From Bacillus salipaludis (GTDB lineage: Bacteria > Bacillota > Bacilli > Bacillales_B > DSM-18226): a stretch of 64,000 nucleotides of DNA. Both the position numbers and the translations under genes were made by a program. Position 1 is the stretch's first letter. The number at the start of each line of letters is the position of its first letter. Below, piece after piece: positions 23,210 through 32,680 of this stretch. The notes under the pieces were generated by a model. That model saw nothing but the letters and a program-made list of their open reading frames with translations, was not told where the DNA came from and made no database searches. The DNA is taken from the NCBI RefSeq assembly GCF_004358205.1, contig NZ_SMYO01000011.1:164756-228755 (forward strand), read 5' to 3'.

Positions 23210-23344
23210 ATGTTAATGAGTCCGGTTGAATTTTTCCGTAATTTGCCTAAGAAGGAATGTCCAGAGTGTGGTCAGCACATGGAGGAACAAGCAGAATCCT
23301 ACATGATGGAATGCGAACGTTGTTTATCTAAAAAAGAAGAGTAA
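23210..23344 (+). CDS. YhfH-family small zinc-ribbon protein, copy 2
   Basis: 44 residues, differing from copy 1 at only a few positions (MLMSPVEFF at the start, CERC for CDRC, no final Tyr). The leader with ACTGTACTACAACA and the ribosome binding site is also duplicated, so a unit of about 208 bp was copied in tandem. A terminator follows the second copy only, so the pair may share a transcript. Confidence 0.85.
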   Translation: MLMSPVEFFRNLPKKECPECGQHMEEQAESYMMECERCLSKKEE

Positions 23345-23346
23345 AC

Positions 23347-23374
23347 CAACTCTCCAGGAAACTGGAGAGTTTTT
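23347..23374 (+). terminator. Terminator after the YhfH pair
   Basis: ACTCTCCAG, loop GAAA, CTGGAGAGT, then TTTTT. Confidence 0.85.
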
Positions 23375-23453
23375 AATTTGCAATTACTTCCGCCGCAGAA
23401 AAAGAATAAACCCATCCCCTGTTGCAAATCATGTAACAAAGGAGTTGAATGAC

Positions 23454-23645
23454 GTGGCAAAGGCAAAAAAAGAAGATTATCTTTCAAATGCACCGAAGCA
23501 AGAACAGGTAACAATCGAGAACGGATCCATTTTTCCAAATTTAAAAAATGTTGCCGGTGATTCCGTTGACCGTCACATGGAACTCACCGAAGCCAATATT
23601 GTAATAACCGGAGATGAAATTAAACAGCAGAATGAAAACCTGTAA
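23454..23645 (+). CDS. Small hypothetical protein
   Basis: 63 residues from a GTG at 23454, 9 nt after AAAGGAG; the in-frame TTG at 23445 lies too close to that site. The sequence VAKAKKEDYLSNAPKQEQVT...GDSVDRHMELTEANIVITGD is hydrophilic, without Cys or a membrane segment. The size and composition resemble the many small sporulation-associated proteins of Bacillus, but the family is not recognised. It has its own terminator. Confidence 0.6.
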   Translation: MAKAKKEDYLSNAPKQEQVTIENGSIFPNLKNVAGDSVDRHMELTEANIVITGDEIKQQNENL

Positions 23646-23653
23646 AAAGAATA

Positions 23654-23686
23654 AAAGACTGTCATAGTACAGTGACAGTCTTTTCA
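23654..23686 (+). terminator. Terminator between convergent small genes
   Basis: AAGACTGTCA pairs with GTGACAGTCTT, followed by a T run; it can serve both flanking convergent genes. Confidence 0.8.
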
Positions 23687-23693
23687 AAATATC

Positions 23694-23879
23694 TTATATT
23701 TTTGGAAGCTCTCTAATTTCAGACATCATTTCATTTCCACACATTGGGCAAAGTAAATCATCTGTAACAAAATCCTTTCGCATCCATCCGATGCAGGAGT
23801 CATCTATACATGAGTAAATTTCAGTATCCACAAGGATATTTTCAATTTCTTCTTCTTTAGCTCTTTTACCATAAAAAAT
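23694..23879 (-). CDS. YdjO-like cold-inducible zinc-ribbon protein, probable ATT start
   Basis: About 61 residues ending in CIDDSCIGWMRKDFVTDDLL, then CPMCGNEM: two cysteine pairs as in YdjO-type proteins, which start M-F-(F/Y)-x-K-R. In this frame a strong AAAAGGAGG is followed 9 nt later by ATT-TTT-TAT-GGT-AAA-AGA, which gives (M)FYGKR. No ATG, GTG or TTG fits that site; the open frame extends upstream to 23924 only through the ribosome binding site itself. A rare AUU start codon is therefore likely. Function in cold adaptation is known only by family name. Confidence 0.7.
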   Translation of the reverse strand: MFYGKRAKEEEIENILVDTEIYSCIDDSCIGWMRKDFVTDDLLCPMCGNEMMSEIRELPKI

Positions 23880-23978
23880 GGGAACCGCCTCCTTTTCACT
23901 ATTGTTAGTATGCACAAAAATCAATTATTTCATTTCTAAAAATGGAATTATCTTTTTTCTATTGAAAGGAGAATACAA

Positions 23979-24119
23979 ATGAGCATAAATTCAAAAAAAT
24001 TCACGAAGGTTGGGACCGATATTGAAGAAGTTAAAAGATTAAACAGCCGGTCGGGTCTTAGTTATAATGAAGTAAAAAAATTGCTGGCAGAACAATATCG
24101 AAAAAATAACAGAGGCTGA
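23979..24119 (+). CDS. Small hypothetical protein
   Basis: 46 residues, MSINSKKFTKVGTDIEEVKR then LNSRSGLSYNEVKKLLAEQY, a basic helical protein. A strong GAAAGGAG precedes the ATG. The helix pattern could be DNA- or protein-binding, but no family is recognised. A bidirectional terminator overlaps its stop codon. Confidence 0.65.
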   Translation: MSINSKKFTKVGTDIEEVKRLNSRSGLSYNEVKKLLAEQYRKNNRG

Positions 24120-24134
24120 TTCTTCAGCCTCTTT
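24108..24134. terminator. Bidirectional terminator between convergent genes
   Basis: AGAGGCTG, loop ATTCTT, CAGCCTCT, then TT; it overlaps the end of the plus-strand gene and lies directly after the minus-strand gene. Confidence 0.7.
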
Positions 24135-24387
24135 ACGGAAAATAGATCTCAATTTTTTTATTCTCGATATTTAATGAATAATAATTTTTAAACACTGCTT
24201 CTGTTTTTAATTCTATTCCGTCAGGTAATTCAATCACGTTAACTGTTTTTCCCTCTTTCCTAAAAGCAAGTATTGAACCATTCATGATAATATCTTCAAA
24301 CCAAAAACCGTCCCGTTTTACTAATTCTTCGTCTACATAGGTATTCACAACAACCTGCCGATGATGAAATTTTGTCATTTCAGGCAT
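24133..24387 (-). CDS. Small hypothetical protein
   Basis: 84 residues, MPEMTKFHHRQVVVNTYVDE followed by mostly beta-strand pattern (GSILAFRKEGKTVNVIELPDG, YYSLNIENKKIEIYFP). AAGGGAG lies 8 nt before the ATG. No signal peptide or cysteines are seen. The family is not recognised; a small beta-barrel or sandwich is likely. Confidence 0.6.
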   Translation of the reverse strand: MPEMTKFHHRQVVVNTYVDEELVKRDGFWFEDIIMNGSILAFRKEGKTVNVIELPDGIELKTEAVFKNYYSLNIENKKIEIYFP

Positions 24388-24469
24388 ATCAAAGACTCCC
24401 TTGGTTCATTTATATCATTCATTTTCCTCCTGTATTCAATATTTGACAAGGAGAAAAGGAATCGATTCC

Positions 24470-26395
24470 CTATTCAGTATGGTCAATGATAATCCCTTCA
24501 TGATGCCTTTTAGACAAGATTTTACTTTTCTTCCTGGTTTCCTTTGACTGAAAAATAATATCAAAATCATAATCATCCGGGTAAAGCTCAGCTGCCGAAA
24601 TATAAAGCTTTAATCTTTTATGGTTTACGGAAATCTTCTCTCCTTTTATTTGAACAAGATAGTTCCCTTGCTGATCTGGACCGGTATAGACGATTCCATA
24701 CTCATTGGAAGGAGAAATTTTGACATTGTCGCCCTGATGATAAATTGGGACCTTATCATACTCCTTAAAAGTTTCCTTCCGCTTTTGATACTTGTTGACA
24801 ATGATTTGTTTTTCTATTTCTTTACGTTTCCAGGCATCGATTTCGGCCATTTCATAATGTTTTTCTTCCTTATAGGTAATCACATGTGCCCTTTCAATGA
24901 TGTTTGGATGGATTCCCAGCTTAAGTGCAATCGCAAATGCCTGGCTTTCTCCCCCTCTGCCAATATGAAGGCGATACGTAGGCGAGAGCGTCTCCAAATC
25001 AAACTCCATCGATCCGTTCATAAATCCAGTATGGGCTTCGGCAAATTCCTTTATCTCGCTATAGTGAGTGGTTGCAAATAATGTAGCCCCCTTATCATAG
25101 AGTGTTTCTAAAATGGAGGTTGCAAGCCCCATCCCTTCACCAGGGTCCGTCCCCGATCCCAATTCATCTAATAAGACCAATGTTCGATCATTGGTATCCT
25201 TTAAAATTTCAATGATATTCACGATTCTAGAACTAAAAGTGCTTAAATTCTCTGTAATGCTTTGGCCGTCCCCAATATCAACAAGAATACGATGAAAAAT
25301 ACTAAGATTACTTCCCGGGGCTGCAGGAATATGAAGGCCGCTTTGTACCATTAGCGTCAATAACCCAACGGTTTTTATCGTTACCGTCTTTCCTCCTGTA
25401 TTCGGACCGGTGATCACTAATGCATTCGCTGTATTACCTAGTTCCAGTGTTAACGGTACTGCCTTTTCTCCAAGCAATGGATGTCTTGCTTGAATTAATT
25501 GGATTTCATGTGATTCATTGATCCCTGCCTTCACACCATTCAGGGTACGGCTATATTTTGCTTTCGCAAATAAAAAATCATAATGAACCATAATTTCCAT
25601 TGCTGAACAAATTAGCTGTTGATTTTCCTCGACTAAACCAGTTAGATAAACAAGCACCTTTTGTACCTCTACCTCTTCATCTGCTATTAGCCATGTTAAT
25701 TGATCCTGATAAAGCGAAATTTCCTCCGGCTCTATGAAAAGGGTCGAACCTGATGCAGAGGTATCCAGGACATTACCTTTGATTTTGTTCCGATATTCTT
25801 TTTTTATCGGAATGACATATCTCCCATTTCGTTGACTGACAACATTTTCTTGAAGATAGGTTTTATATTTATTGGAACGAATCAACTGCATGGTTTTCTC
25901 TTTTAAGCGTTCCTCATGAATAATGACTTGTTTCCTGATTTTTAATAATTCTTTGCTTGCATAATCATCAACCCTGCCATTCCTGATACAGCGGATAATT
26001 TCATTCGCAAGCTGAGGCAGATCATTCATTGCCTCGACATAAAAGGAAACTCTAGGAGCGAGGTATTCCTTATCTTTCATAAATCTCCGCATTTTCCTGC
26101 AGCAGTCCAAAAACTCATAAAGCTTTGCCAGTTGATCCGGACGGAGTGCTACTCCCTTATTCAATTGCAGGATTAACTGTTTCATACCGTCCATCCCATG
26201 TACAGGTACACTTGAGCTTTTTTTTAAAATTTCTACTGCTTCTGACACCTCATCCAGCCATGCTTCAATTTGTTTTAAATGGGTAGACGGTATGAGAGTT
26301 AGAATTTTTTCTTTTCCTTCGTTTGTTAAGGCAAATTGAGCAATCTGCTCTTTAATTTGTTGAAATTCTAATGTTTTAAAAGTATGTTGATTCAA
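24470..26395 (-). CDS. MutS2-like ATPase lacking the Smr nuclease domain
   Basis: 641 residues. The N-terminal region (1-130) and the clamp/lever helices (130-290) match MutS2 (RqcU), with SQRNGRYVIPIKKEYRNKIKG and SASGSTLFIEPEE. The MutS ATPase follows: Walker A GPNTGGKT at about 330, VDIGDGQSITENLSTFSSR and Walker B LVLLDELGSGTDPGEG, then FATTHYSEIKEFA. Full MutS2 has about 785 residues, with a KOW segment and a C-terminal Smr endonuclease. Here a KOW-like stretch (QGDNVKISPSNEYGIVYTG) remains but the chain ends at about 640, without Smr. B. subtilis MutS2 binds collided ribosomes. The leader upstream looks like a ribosome-sensing attenuator, so a ribosome-rescue or antibiotic-response role is an attractive inference. 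Confidence 0.88.
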   Translation of the reverse strand: MNQHTFKTLEFQQIKEQIAQFALTNEGKEKILTLIPSTHLKQIEAWLDEVSEAVEILKKSSSVPVHGMDGMKQLILQLNKGVALRPDQLAKLYEFLDCCRKMRRFMKDKEYLAPRVSFYVEAMNDLPQLANEIIRCIRNGRVDDYASKELLKIRKQVIIHEERLKEKTMQLIRSNKYKTYLQENVVSQRNGRYVIPIKKEYRNKIKGNVLDTSASGSTLFIEPEEISLYQDQLTWLIADEEVEVQKVLVYLTGLVEENQQLICSAMEIMVHYDFLFAKAKYSRTLNGVKAGINESHEIQLIQARHPLLGEKAVPLTLELGNTANALVITGPNTGGKTVTIKTVGLLTLMVQSGLHIPAAPGSNLSIFHRILVDIGDGQSITENLSTFSSRIVNIIEILKDTNDRTLVLLDELGSGTDPGEGMGLATSILETLYDKGATLFATTHYSEIKEFAEAHTGFMNGSMEFDLETLSPTYRLHIGRGGESQAFAIALKLGIHPNIIERAHVITYKEEKHYEMAEIDAWKRKEIEKQIIVNKYQKRKETFKEYDKVPIYHQGDNVKISPSNEYGIVYTGPDQQGNYLVQIKGEKISVNHKRLKLYISAAELYPDDYDFDIIFQSKETRKKSKILSKRHHEGIIIDHTE

Positions 26396-26721
26396 TTTGG
26401 TTTTTCCTCCCTAAAAATAAAAATAGCCGCAATGAACAATGTCATTGCGGCCAACGTGAAAAAATGAGTCTTTCCCCTTCATTTTTTCATGCATAAATTT
26501 CCCCAAAATAAAAACTGTCTACACAAGTGTACACAGCATCATCGAAAAGGAATGTATGCTTATGTTCGCTCATTGTTCTTAACTTCATCCCATAGCAAAT
26601 AAACCCTCTTTCACCCTTTTAAAAAATGAATGAGGCTAACGGAATGATTGTATCCAATTCATGGATTAGTTAAGAACGACACCTAACATAAAAACATACT
26701 CCTTACTTTTTACAATTTATC
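26396..26721 (-). promoter_or_regulatory. Attenuator-like leader of the MutS2-like gene
   Basis: About 325 nt of untranslated leader between a strong promoter and the gene. In order on the minus strand: a 7-codon leader ORF with its own SD (26666-26689); a perfect 10-bp inverted repeat AGTTAAGAAC (26668-26677) / GTTCTTAACT (26575-26584) whose first arm overlaps the end of that ORF; a hairpin of GAAAAAATGA/TCATTTTTTC (about 26458-26490); and a terminator hairpin GCCGCAATG/CATTGCGGC (26426-26451) followed by TATTTTTATTTTT, only about 30 nt before the gene start. This is the architecture of ribosome-mediated attenuation. Confidence 0.65.
26666..26689 (-). CDS. Leader peptide MLGVVLN of the MutS2-like gene
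   Basis: A seven-residue ORF (ATG to TAA) with AAGGAG placed 9 nt upstream. Its last codons and stop lie within one arm of the 10-bp inverted repeat, so a ribosome stalled here would prevent that stem from forming. The conservation and translation of the peptide are untested. Confidence 0.55.
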   Translation of the reverse strand: MLGVVLN

Positions 26722-26727
26722 AAATAT

Positions 26728-26756
26728 AGAATATTCAATTTGGAACCAATTGTCAA
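26728..26756 (-). promoter_or_regulatory. Sigma-A promoter of the MutS2-like gene
   Basis: On the minus strand TTGACA (26751-26756), a 17-nt spacer and TATTCT (26728-26733). The start would fall near 26721, about 17 nt before the leader SD. Confidence 0.75.
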
Positions 26757-26786
26757 TAATAGAAGAGAAAATCAGATTAGAAATTA

Positions 26787-27464
26787 TTAAAGTAAAACAG
26801 GAATAAGATATGGCAAGATACAGGAAGTCAAAATTGCAGCAATTCCCATCGCTGCTCCAGCTACTGCCCCTTGGATTTCCCCCTCCTTGACCGCTTCAGC
26901 AGTTCCAATTCCGTGAGCAATCGTGCCAAGTGAAAGGCCGCGGGCAAACGGATGATCAATTTTAAACAAGTTTAATAATTTTGGACCAAACATCGCACCA
27001 ATTATTCCGGTAATAATCACAAAGGCAACAATTAACGGCAGGTTCACTTTTAATATTTTACCAATCTCTGTTGCCACCGGTACAGTTACAGATTTGATAC
27101 TTAATGCAAGAAGAGTGGTTCTAGAAAAGAGAAAGGCTTTCGCCATAAACAAGGCAGAGCCAATTGTTATAACAGTCCCTGCAATCAACCCAATCAATGC
27201 AGCACCAAAATATTTAGATAAAAGATGCCAATTTTTATATATCGGTACCGCAAGAGCCACTGTAGCGGGGCCAAGCAAAAAGGTCATGATATTCTTTGCG
27301 GGAGTATAATCATCATAAGATATATGCAGTCCCAGTAAAATGGCAATAATCAAAATTGTACTTAAAAACACAGGGCTGGTTAATGGTGTGGGATATTTTA
27401 CCGCTAAAAAAATTGTCAGTCTATAGATTAACAGCGTTAAAAGGATACTAAATAACGTGATCAT
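26787..27464 (-). CDS. CidB/LrgB-family membrane protein
   Basis: 225 residues, six to seven membrane helices. The signatures HGIGTAEAVKEGEIQGAVAGAA and SLALS-like SIKSVTVPVATEIGK are typical of LrgB/CidB (YohK family), partners of the holin-like CidA/LrgA proteins that affect murein hydrolase activity and, in Bacillus, pyruvate/acetate movement (YsbAB/PftAB). It overlaps the cidA/lrgA-like gene by 17 bp, indicating translational coupling. Sequence alone does not decide between Cid and Lrg identity. No LytS/LytR regulator is adjacent. Confidence 0.85.
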   Translation of the reverse strand: MITLFSILLTLLIYRLTIFLAVKYPTPLTSPVFLSTILIIAILLGLHISYDDYTPAKNIMTFLLGPATVALAVPIYKNWHLLSKYFGAALIGLIAGTVITIGSALFMAKAFLFSRTTLLALSIKSVTVPVATEIGKILKVNLPLIVAFVIITGIIGAMFGPKLLNLFKIDHPFARGLSLGTIAHGIGTAEAVKEGEIQGAVAGAAMGIAAILTSCILPYLIPVLL

Positions 27465-27837
27465 GATAATCTACTACCTTTTCTTTTTTCTTTATGACAG
27501 CCTGAGTTGTTTTTCCAGCCGTTACCAATCCAATGAATGCACTAATAACAAGAATAAACAGAAAAAGCAGCCCTTTATTAAGTAAAGTTGGACCCAGAGT
27601 CATTAAACCAACTGAAATTGGAATGAAAAAGAATCCTAAATGCTTCAAAAGCCAGCTGGCAACAAGTTCAATTTGGTCAATTTTTATGATTTTAAGCCAG
27701 AGTAGAACTAAAAGAATCATCAAACCCATTACATTCCCAGGGATTTTTAAATGTGTAAAATGGACGGTCCAATTTCCGATTTGATAGATTAAAACTAAGA
27801 TCAACAATTGGCAGAATATTTTCCAACCCTTTTTCAT
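27448..27837 (-). CDS. CidA/LrgA-family holin-like protein
   Basis: 129 residues from the ATG at 27837 (MKKGWKIFCQLLILVLIYQI), with four membrane helices. The family core LKIPGNVMGLMILLVLLWLKIIK and FFFIPISVGLMTLGP are clear. It acts in the membrane with the CidB/LrgB partner encoded directly downstream. Upstream in-frame codons to 27891 exist, but the family start and the GGAGTGGGGG region favour the shorter form. The gene is divergent from the sco gene. Confidence 0.85.
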   Translation of the reverse strand: MKKGWKIFCQLLILVLIYQIGNWTVHFTHLKIPGNVMGLMILLVLLWLKIIKIDQIELVASWLLKHLGFFFIPISVGLMTLGPTLLNKGLLFLFILVISAFIGLVTAGKTTQAVIKKKEKVVDYHDHVI

Positions 27838-27966
27838 CCACCGAACCCCCACTCCGTTTTTATTTAGTATAAGGTATAAACTTATGAACAACTATCTTTT
27901 GTTCACAAATTATCCATATGATTTTTTTTAAAACTTCTTTATCTTATTGATAGGAGGGATTACAAA

Positions 27967-28569
27967 ATGAAAAAGATCTACCTAATATGTACTCTTGCTG
28001 TATTCGTTGGTATAGCAGCTGGAATTGCTTTTTTTCTGATTCGGGATGCAAACACAAAAATACCGTCAAATATTACCTTAATTAACCAAAATGGAGAATC
28101 ATACAAATTTGGAGCGGATGATTCAAAGCTAAAGCTTGTAGAATTTATTTATACTCATTGTCCTGATATTTGTCCGACAACAACGCAAAAAATGAATGTT
28201 TTAAAACAAGAATTGGAGAAAAGCGGTGTTTTTGGCAAGAATATCGAATTTCTTACGATCACCATCGATCCTTACCGCGATACTCCCAAGGTATTAAAAG
28301 GATACATGAAAGGATTCGGCATTAGCAGTAATCAAAGTTGGCTGTTTTTAACAGGGGATAGACAGAACATTAAGAGAGATCAGAAGAGTATTAGAGAAAT
28401 CGCCACCTCTCTACAATTTCAATACAAGGATCCAGGTAACGGACAATTTATCCATACGACGAATACTTATTTAGTAGACCAAAATAATAAGTTTATTGCC
28501 AAATTCCCAATGGGAGAAAAATTCGACAAAAAAGAAGTGTATGAAAAAATCATGAATAAAATTAATTAG
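27967..28569 (+). CDS. Sco1/SenC-family copper chaperone/thiol protein
   Basis: 200 residues. An N-terminal hydrophobic anchor (residues 5-26) is followed by a thioredoxin-fold domain. The copper-binding CxxxC is C65-PDI-C69 in IYTHCPDICPTT, and the third ligand is the histidine in FIHTTNTYLVD. Family members (YpmQ/BsSco) deliver copper or electrons to the CuA site of cytochrome c oxidase on the outer membrane face. The ATG follows ATAGGAGGG. It has its own terminator. Confidence 0.9.
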   Translation: MKKIYLICTLAVFVGIAAGIAFFLIRDANTKIPSNITLINQNGESYKFGADDSKLKLVEFIYTHCPDICPTTTQKMNVLKQELEKSGVFGKNIEFLTITIDPYRDTPKVLKGYMKGFGISSNQSWLFLTGDRQNIKRDQKSIREIATSLQFQYKDPGNGQFIHTTNTYLVDQNNKFIAKFPMGEKFDKKEVYEKIMNKIN

Positions 28570-28585
28570 TTTTACCATTCACTAA

Positions 28586-28622
28586 AAAAAGCGGTTAGTC
28601 CATTGGATTAACCGCTTTTTTT
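28586..28622 (+). terminator. Terminator of the sco gene
   Basis: AAAGCGGTTA pairs with TAACCGCTTT, followed by a T run; it can also serve the convergent small gene at 28630. Confidence 0.85.
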
Positions 28623-28629
28623 AACCTAT

Positions 28630-28764
28630 TTAATTCACCGATGAAGGATATCTTTTAATTTGCTGCAAGGATAAAAGGTAATTGGACTTTGGTTTTGTAA
28701 GACTTACTTTAATACCAGCTTTTTTTAATTTATTAACGAATTCTGTAAGCTGCTTTTTTGCCAT
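28630..28764 (-). CDS. Small basic hypothetical protein
   Basis: 44 residues, MAKKQLTEFVNKLKKAGIKV followed by SLTKPKSNYLLSLQQIKRYP. AAGAAGGTGA precedes the ATG at 28764, and a bidirectional hairpin lies just beyond the stop. It is very lysine-rich with a predicted N-terminal amphipathic helix. No family is recognised. Coding is supported by the ribosome binding site and codon pattern only. Confidence 0.55.
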   Translation of the reverse strand: MAKKQLTEFVNKLKKAGIKVSLTKPKSNYLLSLQQIKRYPSSVN

Positions 28765-28938
28765 GCTTCTCACCTTCTTTAACATCATACGTACATTCTA
28801 CAACAAAAATATGAATAAAGTGTTAAAACCCGAAAAAAAATTTAGAAATATTTTCATGTTAGAATAAACCGTTCACACGAATTATTTGGACTGCCATTAC
28901 TAATAGTTTCGTTCTATGAGTTATTAATGGTATAATAA

Positions 28939-30588
<1,650 letters not shown>

Positions 30589-30592
30589 GAAA

Positions 30593-30623
30593 AAAGCGGG
30601 CACATTTTTGTGCCCGCTTTTTT
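30593..30623 (+). terminator. Terminator of the ABC-F gene
   Basis: AAAGCGGGCAC pairs with GTGCCCGCTTT around a TTTTT-containing loop, followed by TTT. Confidence 0.85.
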
Positions 30624-30643
30624 CAGTGAAGCTTGAGTCGTGC

Positions 30644-30775
30644 TTAGGGGCTTTTTTTCCTGCGACGAGACGATGGCTCAGACCTCGTTCCTGTTTCGGT
30701 ATTTGTCGTCCCCTGTCCTTCTACCTGAGAAGAATTCAGCCCTATTGTCGAAGCATCTTTTTTACGCTTTCCCAT
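30644..30775 (-). CDS. YuzL-family small protein
   Basis: 43 residues: [20 protein letters not shown] then QGTTNTETG and a basic tail RRRKKSP. The pattern [19 protein letters not shown] matches the YuzL family of short, hydrophilic Bacillus proteins. GGGAGGTG precedes the ATG at 30775. It is convergent with the ABC-F gene and divergent from ykuS. The function is unknown; the composition resembles small acid-soluble spore proteins. Confidence 0.75.
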   Translation of the reverse strand: MGKRKKDASTIGLNSSQVEGQGTTNTETGTRSEPSSRRRKKSP

Positions 30776-30874
30776 ATCAACACCTCCCATTATAGTTTTG
30801 GAAAAATATCGGTACTTATACGGAATAATTCAGGAAAACTTAGGCAAGATAATCTACAGGAGGAGGTGTTTTGT

Positions 30875-31117
30875 ATGGCAAAGATTGGAGTAGAACAATC
30901 TCTTACAAATATTCAACAGGCACTAAGGGAAAAAGGTTATGATGTTGTTGAACTGAAGCAGGAATCAGACGCGCAGAATTGTGATTGCTGTGTGGTTACT
31001 GGAATGGACTCTAACGTTATGGGAATGCAGGATACCTATACAAAGGGATCGGTCATTGATGCCAATGGAATGTCCGCTGACGAAGTATGCCAACAGGTGG
31101 AAAGCAGACTGCAATGA
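30875..31117 (+). CDS. ykuS: YkuS-family (UPF0180) protein
   Basis: 80 residues, [20 protein letters not shown], then [20 protein letters not shown]. The small alpha/beta protein with a CDCC motif matches UPF0180/YkuS. AGGAGGAGG precedes the ATG. The function is unknown. Confidence 0.85.
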   Translation: MAKIGVEQSLTNIQQALREKGYDVVELKQESDAQNCDCCVVTGMDSNVMGMQDTYTKGSVIDANGMSADEVCQQVESRLQ

Positions 31118-31127
31118 TTTTCTCAGG

Positions 31128-31158
31128 AAGACTAAAGGTTGAAAACTTTAGTCTTTTT
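31128..31158. terminator. Terminator between ykuS and the convergent GerPC-like gene
   Basis: GACTAAAG pairs with CTTTAGTC, followed by TTTTTT on the plus strand. It overlaps the 3' end of the minus-strand gene. Confidence 0.75.
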
Positions 31159-31591
31159 TCATATCTTCTTCTTTTTTGGCGTTAATGTTGACTTTCGGAC
31201 CAAAACCATTTGTTTGATTATATATTTTCTCCTTACGGGCAGGCTCTTCTTCTACTTTTTCTTCATCCTCATTTAGATTTGGGGTATATTCACTTCCATA
31301 TGTTGCACCAATATTCAATTTCCCCTTCAATTCTTTAATTCCTAACTGGCCAAAATTATTATTAAGCTCATATTTATCTAAAATGATTTTTTCAATGTTA
31401 ATTTTTTCAATAATAATAGGTGGTTCCTTATGATGTATGATTTTCTCTTGCGTGACTTTTTCTTGCTCCTGGATTGCCAATAAAGATTTTTTCAATTCTT
31501 TTATATCTAATTCTAGGGAAGTCAATCTTCTTTTTAAGTCCTTTTCATCATCATTTTTATTGAAAATGAAGAATAAATCTTTTAGTGACAT
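31148..31591 (-). CDS. GerPC-like spore protein
   Basis: 147 residues. Residues 10-55 are a predicted coiled coil (DLKRRLTSLELDIKELKKSL). A GerPC-type core follows: PPIIIEKINIEKIILDKYE...FGQLGIKELKGKLNIG, as in GerPC's I-DKIEYKFDQLKVETLEGTLNIG. The tail is acidic and basic. GerPC is a spore coat permeability protein. It is co-oriented with the Hsp20 gene just upstream and near a GerP-like gene at 32267, which suggests a spore-specific cluster. The start follows AAGGGAGCG. Confidence 0.65.
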   Translation of the reverse strand: MSLKDLFFIFNKNDDEKDLKRRLTSLELDIKELKKSLLAIQEQEKVTQEKIIHHKEPPIIIEKINIEKIILDKYELNNNFGQLGIKELKGKLNIGATYGSEYTPNLNEDEEKVEEEPARKEKIYNQTNGFGPKVNINAKKEEDMKKD

Positions 31592-31681
31592 GTGCGCGGA
31601 CGCTCCCTTATTTTATCCTTACTTATATATATATGGGAGATAAAGAGAAACATGTCCAAATAAAGAAAAGGAGACTGTATT

Positions 31682-32170
31682 CTAGTCAATCGGGATTATT
31701 TCTCCTTTTTCCATTTTCCGTTGATAGCTGACAAATAAAATTCCGTTCCAAAACTTTGCATTTATTTCGCTGGGGCTAATTTGATCCGGAATTTTAATCT
31801 GTCTCTGAAACTCACCATAGAACCTTTCAGAATAAGCTATTTTCAAATTAGGATGAATGGGCAGTGCGGTCCCTTTAATTGTTAAAATATCTCCGTTAAG
31901 GCCTAATTCAATATTTTCTTTCCTTACTCCTGGGAGCTCGATTAAAACCATTACCTCCTCCTCCCCTTCCAAAATATCAATGGATGGAAAGGTACGCGAG
32001 TTTTTATCCTCTCGCATATTTTTTTCACCATTTCCGTAAATAGGGGATTTAAAGGAAGGATCATTCATAAATTGTTTTGCAAAATCCTGTTCAAATATAT
32101 TTTTCCAGAAATCGCCACCTTGCATATTTTGTGCGACCTCCAGCCATTGTTTTAATTTATCCATATCCAT
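31682..32170 (-). CDS. Hsp20/alpha-crystallin family protein
   Basis: 162 residues. The C-terminal part is an alpha-crystallin domain (about 62-150): SIDILEGEEEVMVLIELPGV, LNGDILTIKG and FWNGILFVSYQRK. The N-terminal 60 residues are a variable arm. Family members are ATP-independent holdases; in Bacillus several (CotM, CotP) are spore coat proteins. Neighbouring GerPC-like and GerP-like genes make a spore role plausible. GAAGGAGATG precedes the ATG. Confidence 0.85.
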   Translation of the reverse strand: MDMDKLKQWLEVAQNMQGGDFWKNIFEQDFAKQFMNDPSFKSPIYGNGEKNMREDKNSRTFPSIDILEGEEEVMVLIELPGVRKENIELGLNGDILTIKGTALPIHPNLKIAYSERFYGEFQRQIKIPDQISPSEINAKFWNGILFVSYQRKMEKGEIIPID

Positions 32171-32266
32171 CTATTTACACATCTCCTTCATCTCTTGCCC
32201 CGTTCATTCGGGATAAACCTCAAGAACAATGCATATATTTAACCACAAGCATAAGGAGGAGATAAC

Positions 32267-32530
32267 ATGCCGGCTCCGGTTCCGTATATTAATATAAATA
32301 TATTTATGATTAAAATTAATTCCTTTGAAAATGCATCTGCTGTAAATATTGGTCAAAATCTTTTGGCTGAATGGCATAATTCAGACAAAAAAAATCAAGG
32401 ATATGGGCAAAACTTTGGTGATAAAAGCGACTTTTTTGGGAATAGAAGTTTCGTAGATGATCGTGATCAAATTGACTCACCAAGTTCTTTTGAAACAATA
32501 GGCAATCCGTTTCCGTGCAGGGAGGAATAA
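32267..32530 (+). CDS. GerPA/GerPF-like (YpzD-type) spore protein
   Basis: 87 residues, MPAPVPYININIFMIKINSF, then ENASAVNIGQNLLAEWHNSD. The opening beta strands and the (S/A)VN(I/F)G motif resemble the small GerPA/GerPF/YpzD spore proteins; the rest is Gly/Asn/Asp-rich. GGAGGAGATA precedes the ATG. It is divergent from the Hsp20-GerPC pair, so the three probably form one spore locus. Confidence 0.6.
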   Translation: MPAPVPYININIFMIKINSFENASAVNIGQNLLAEWHNSDKKNQGYGQNFGDKSDFFGNRSFVDDRDQIDSPSSFETIGNPFPCREE

Positions 32531-32680
32531 ACGAAAAATGAAATTGTGGTATTTTTCTTTGAGGATTCTCTCCAATTAGATATAATGATTACAGTACATC
32601 TGCTCCTCTTCTATGAGTATTTAAAAAGAAGGACAACGAGAACTGTATTCGAAAAATTAAGGCTTTAATGTATTGGATTG

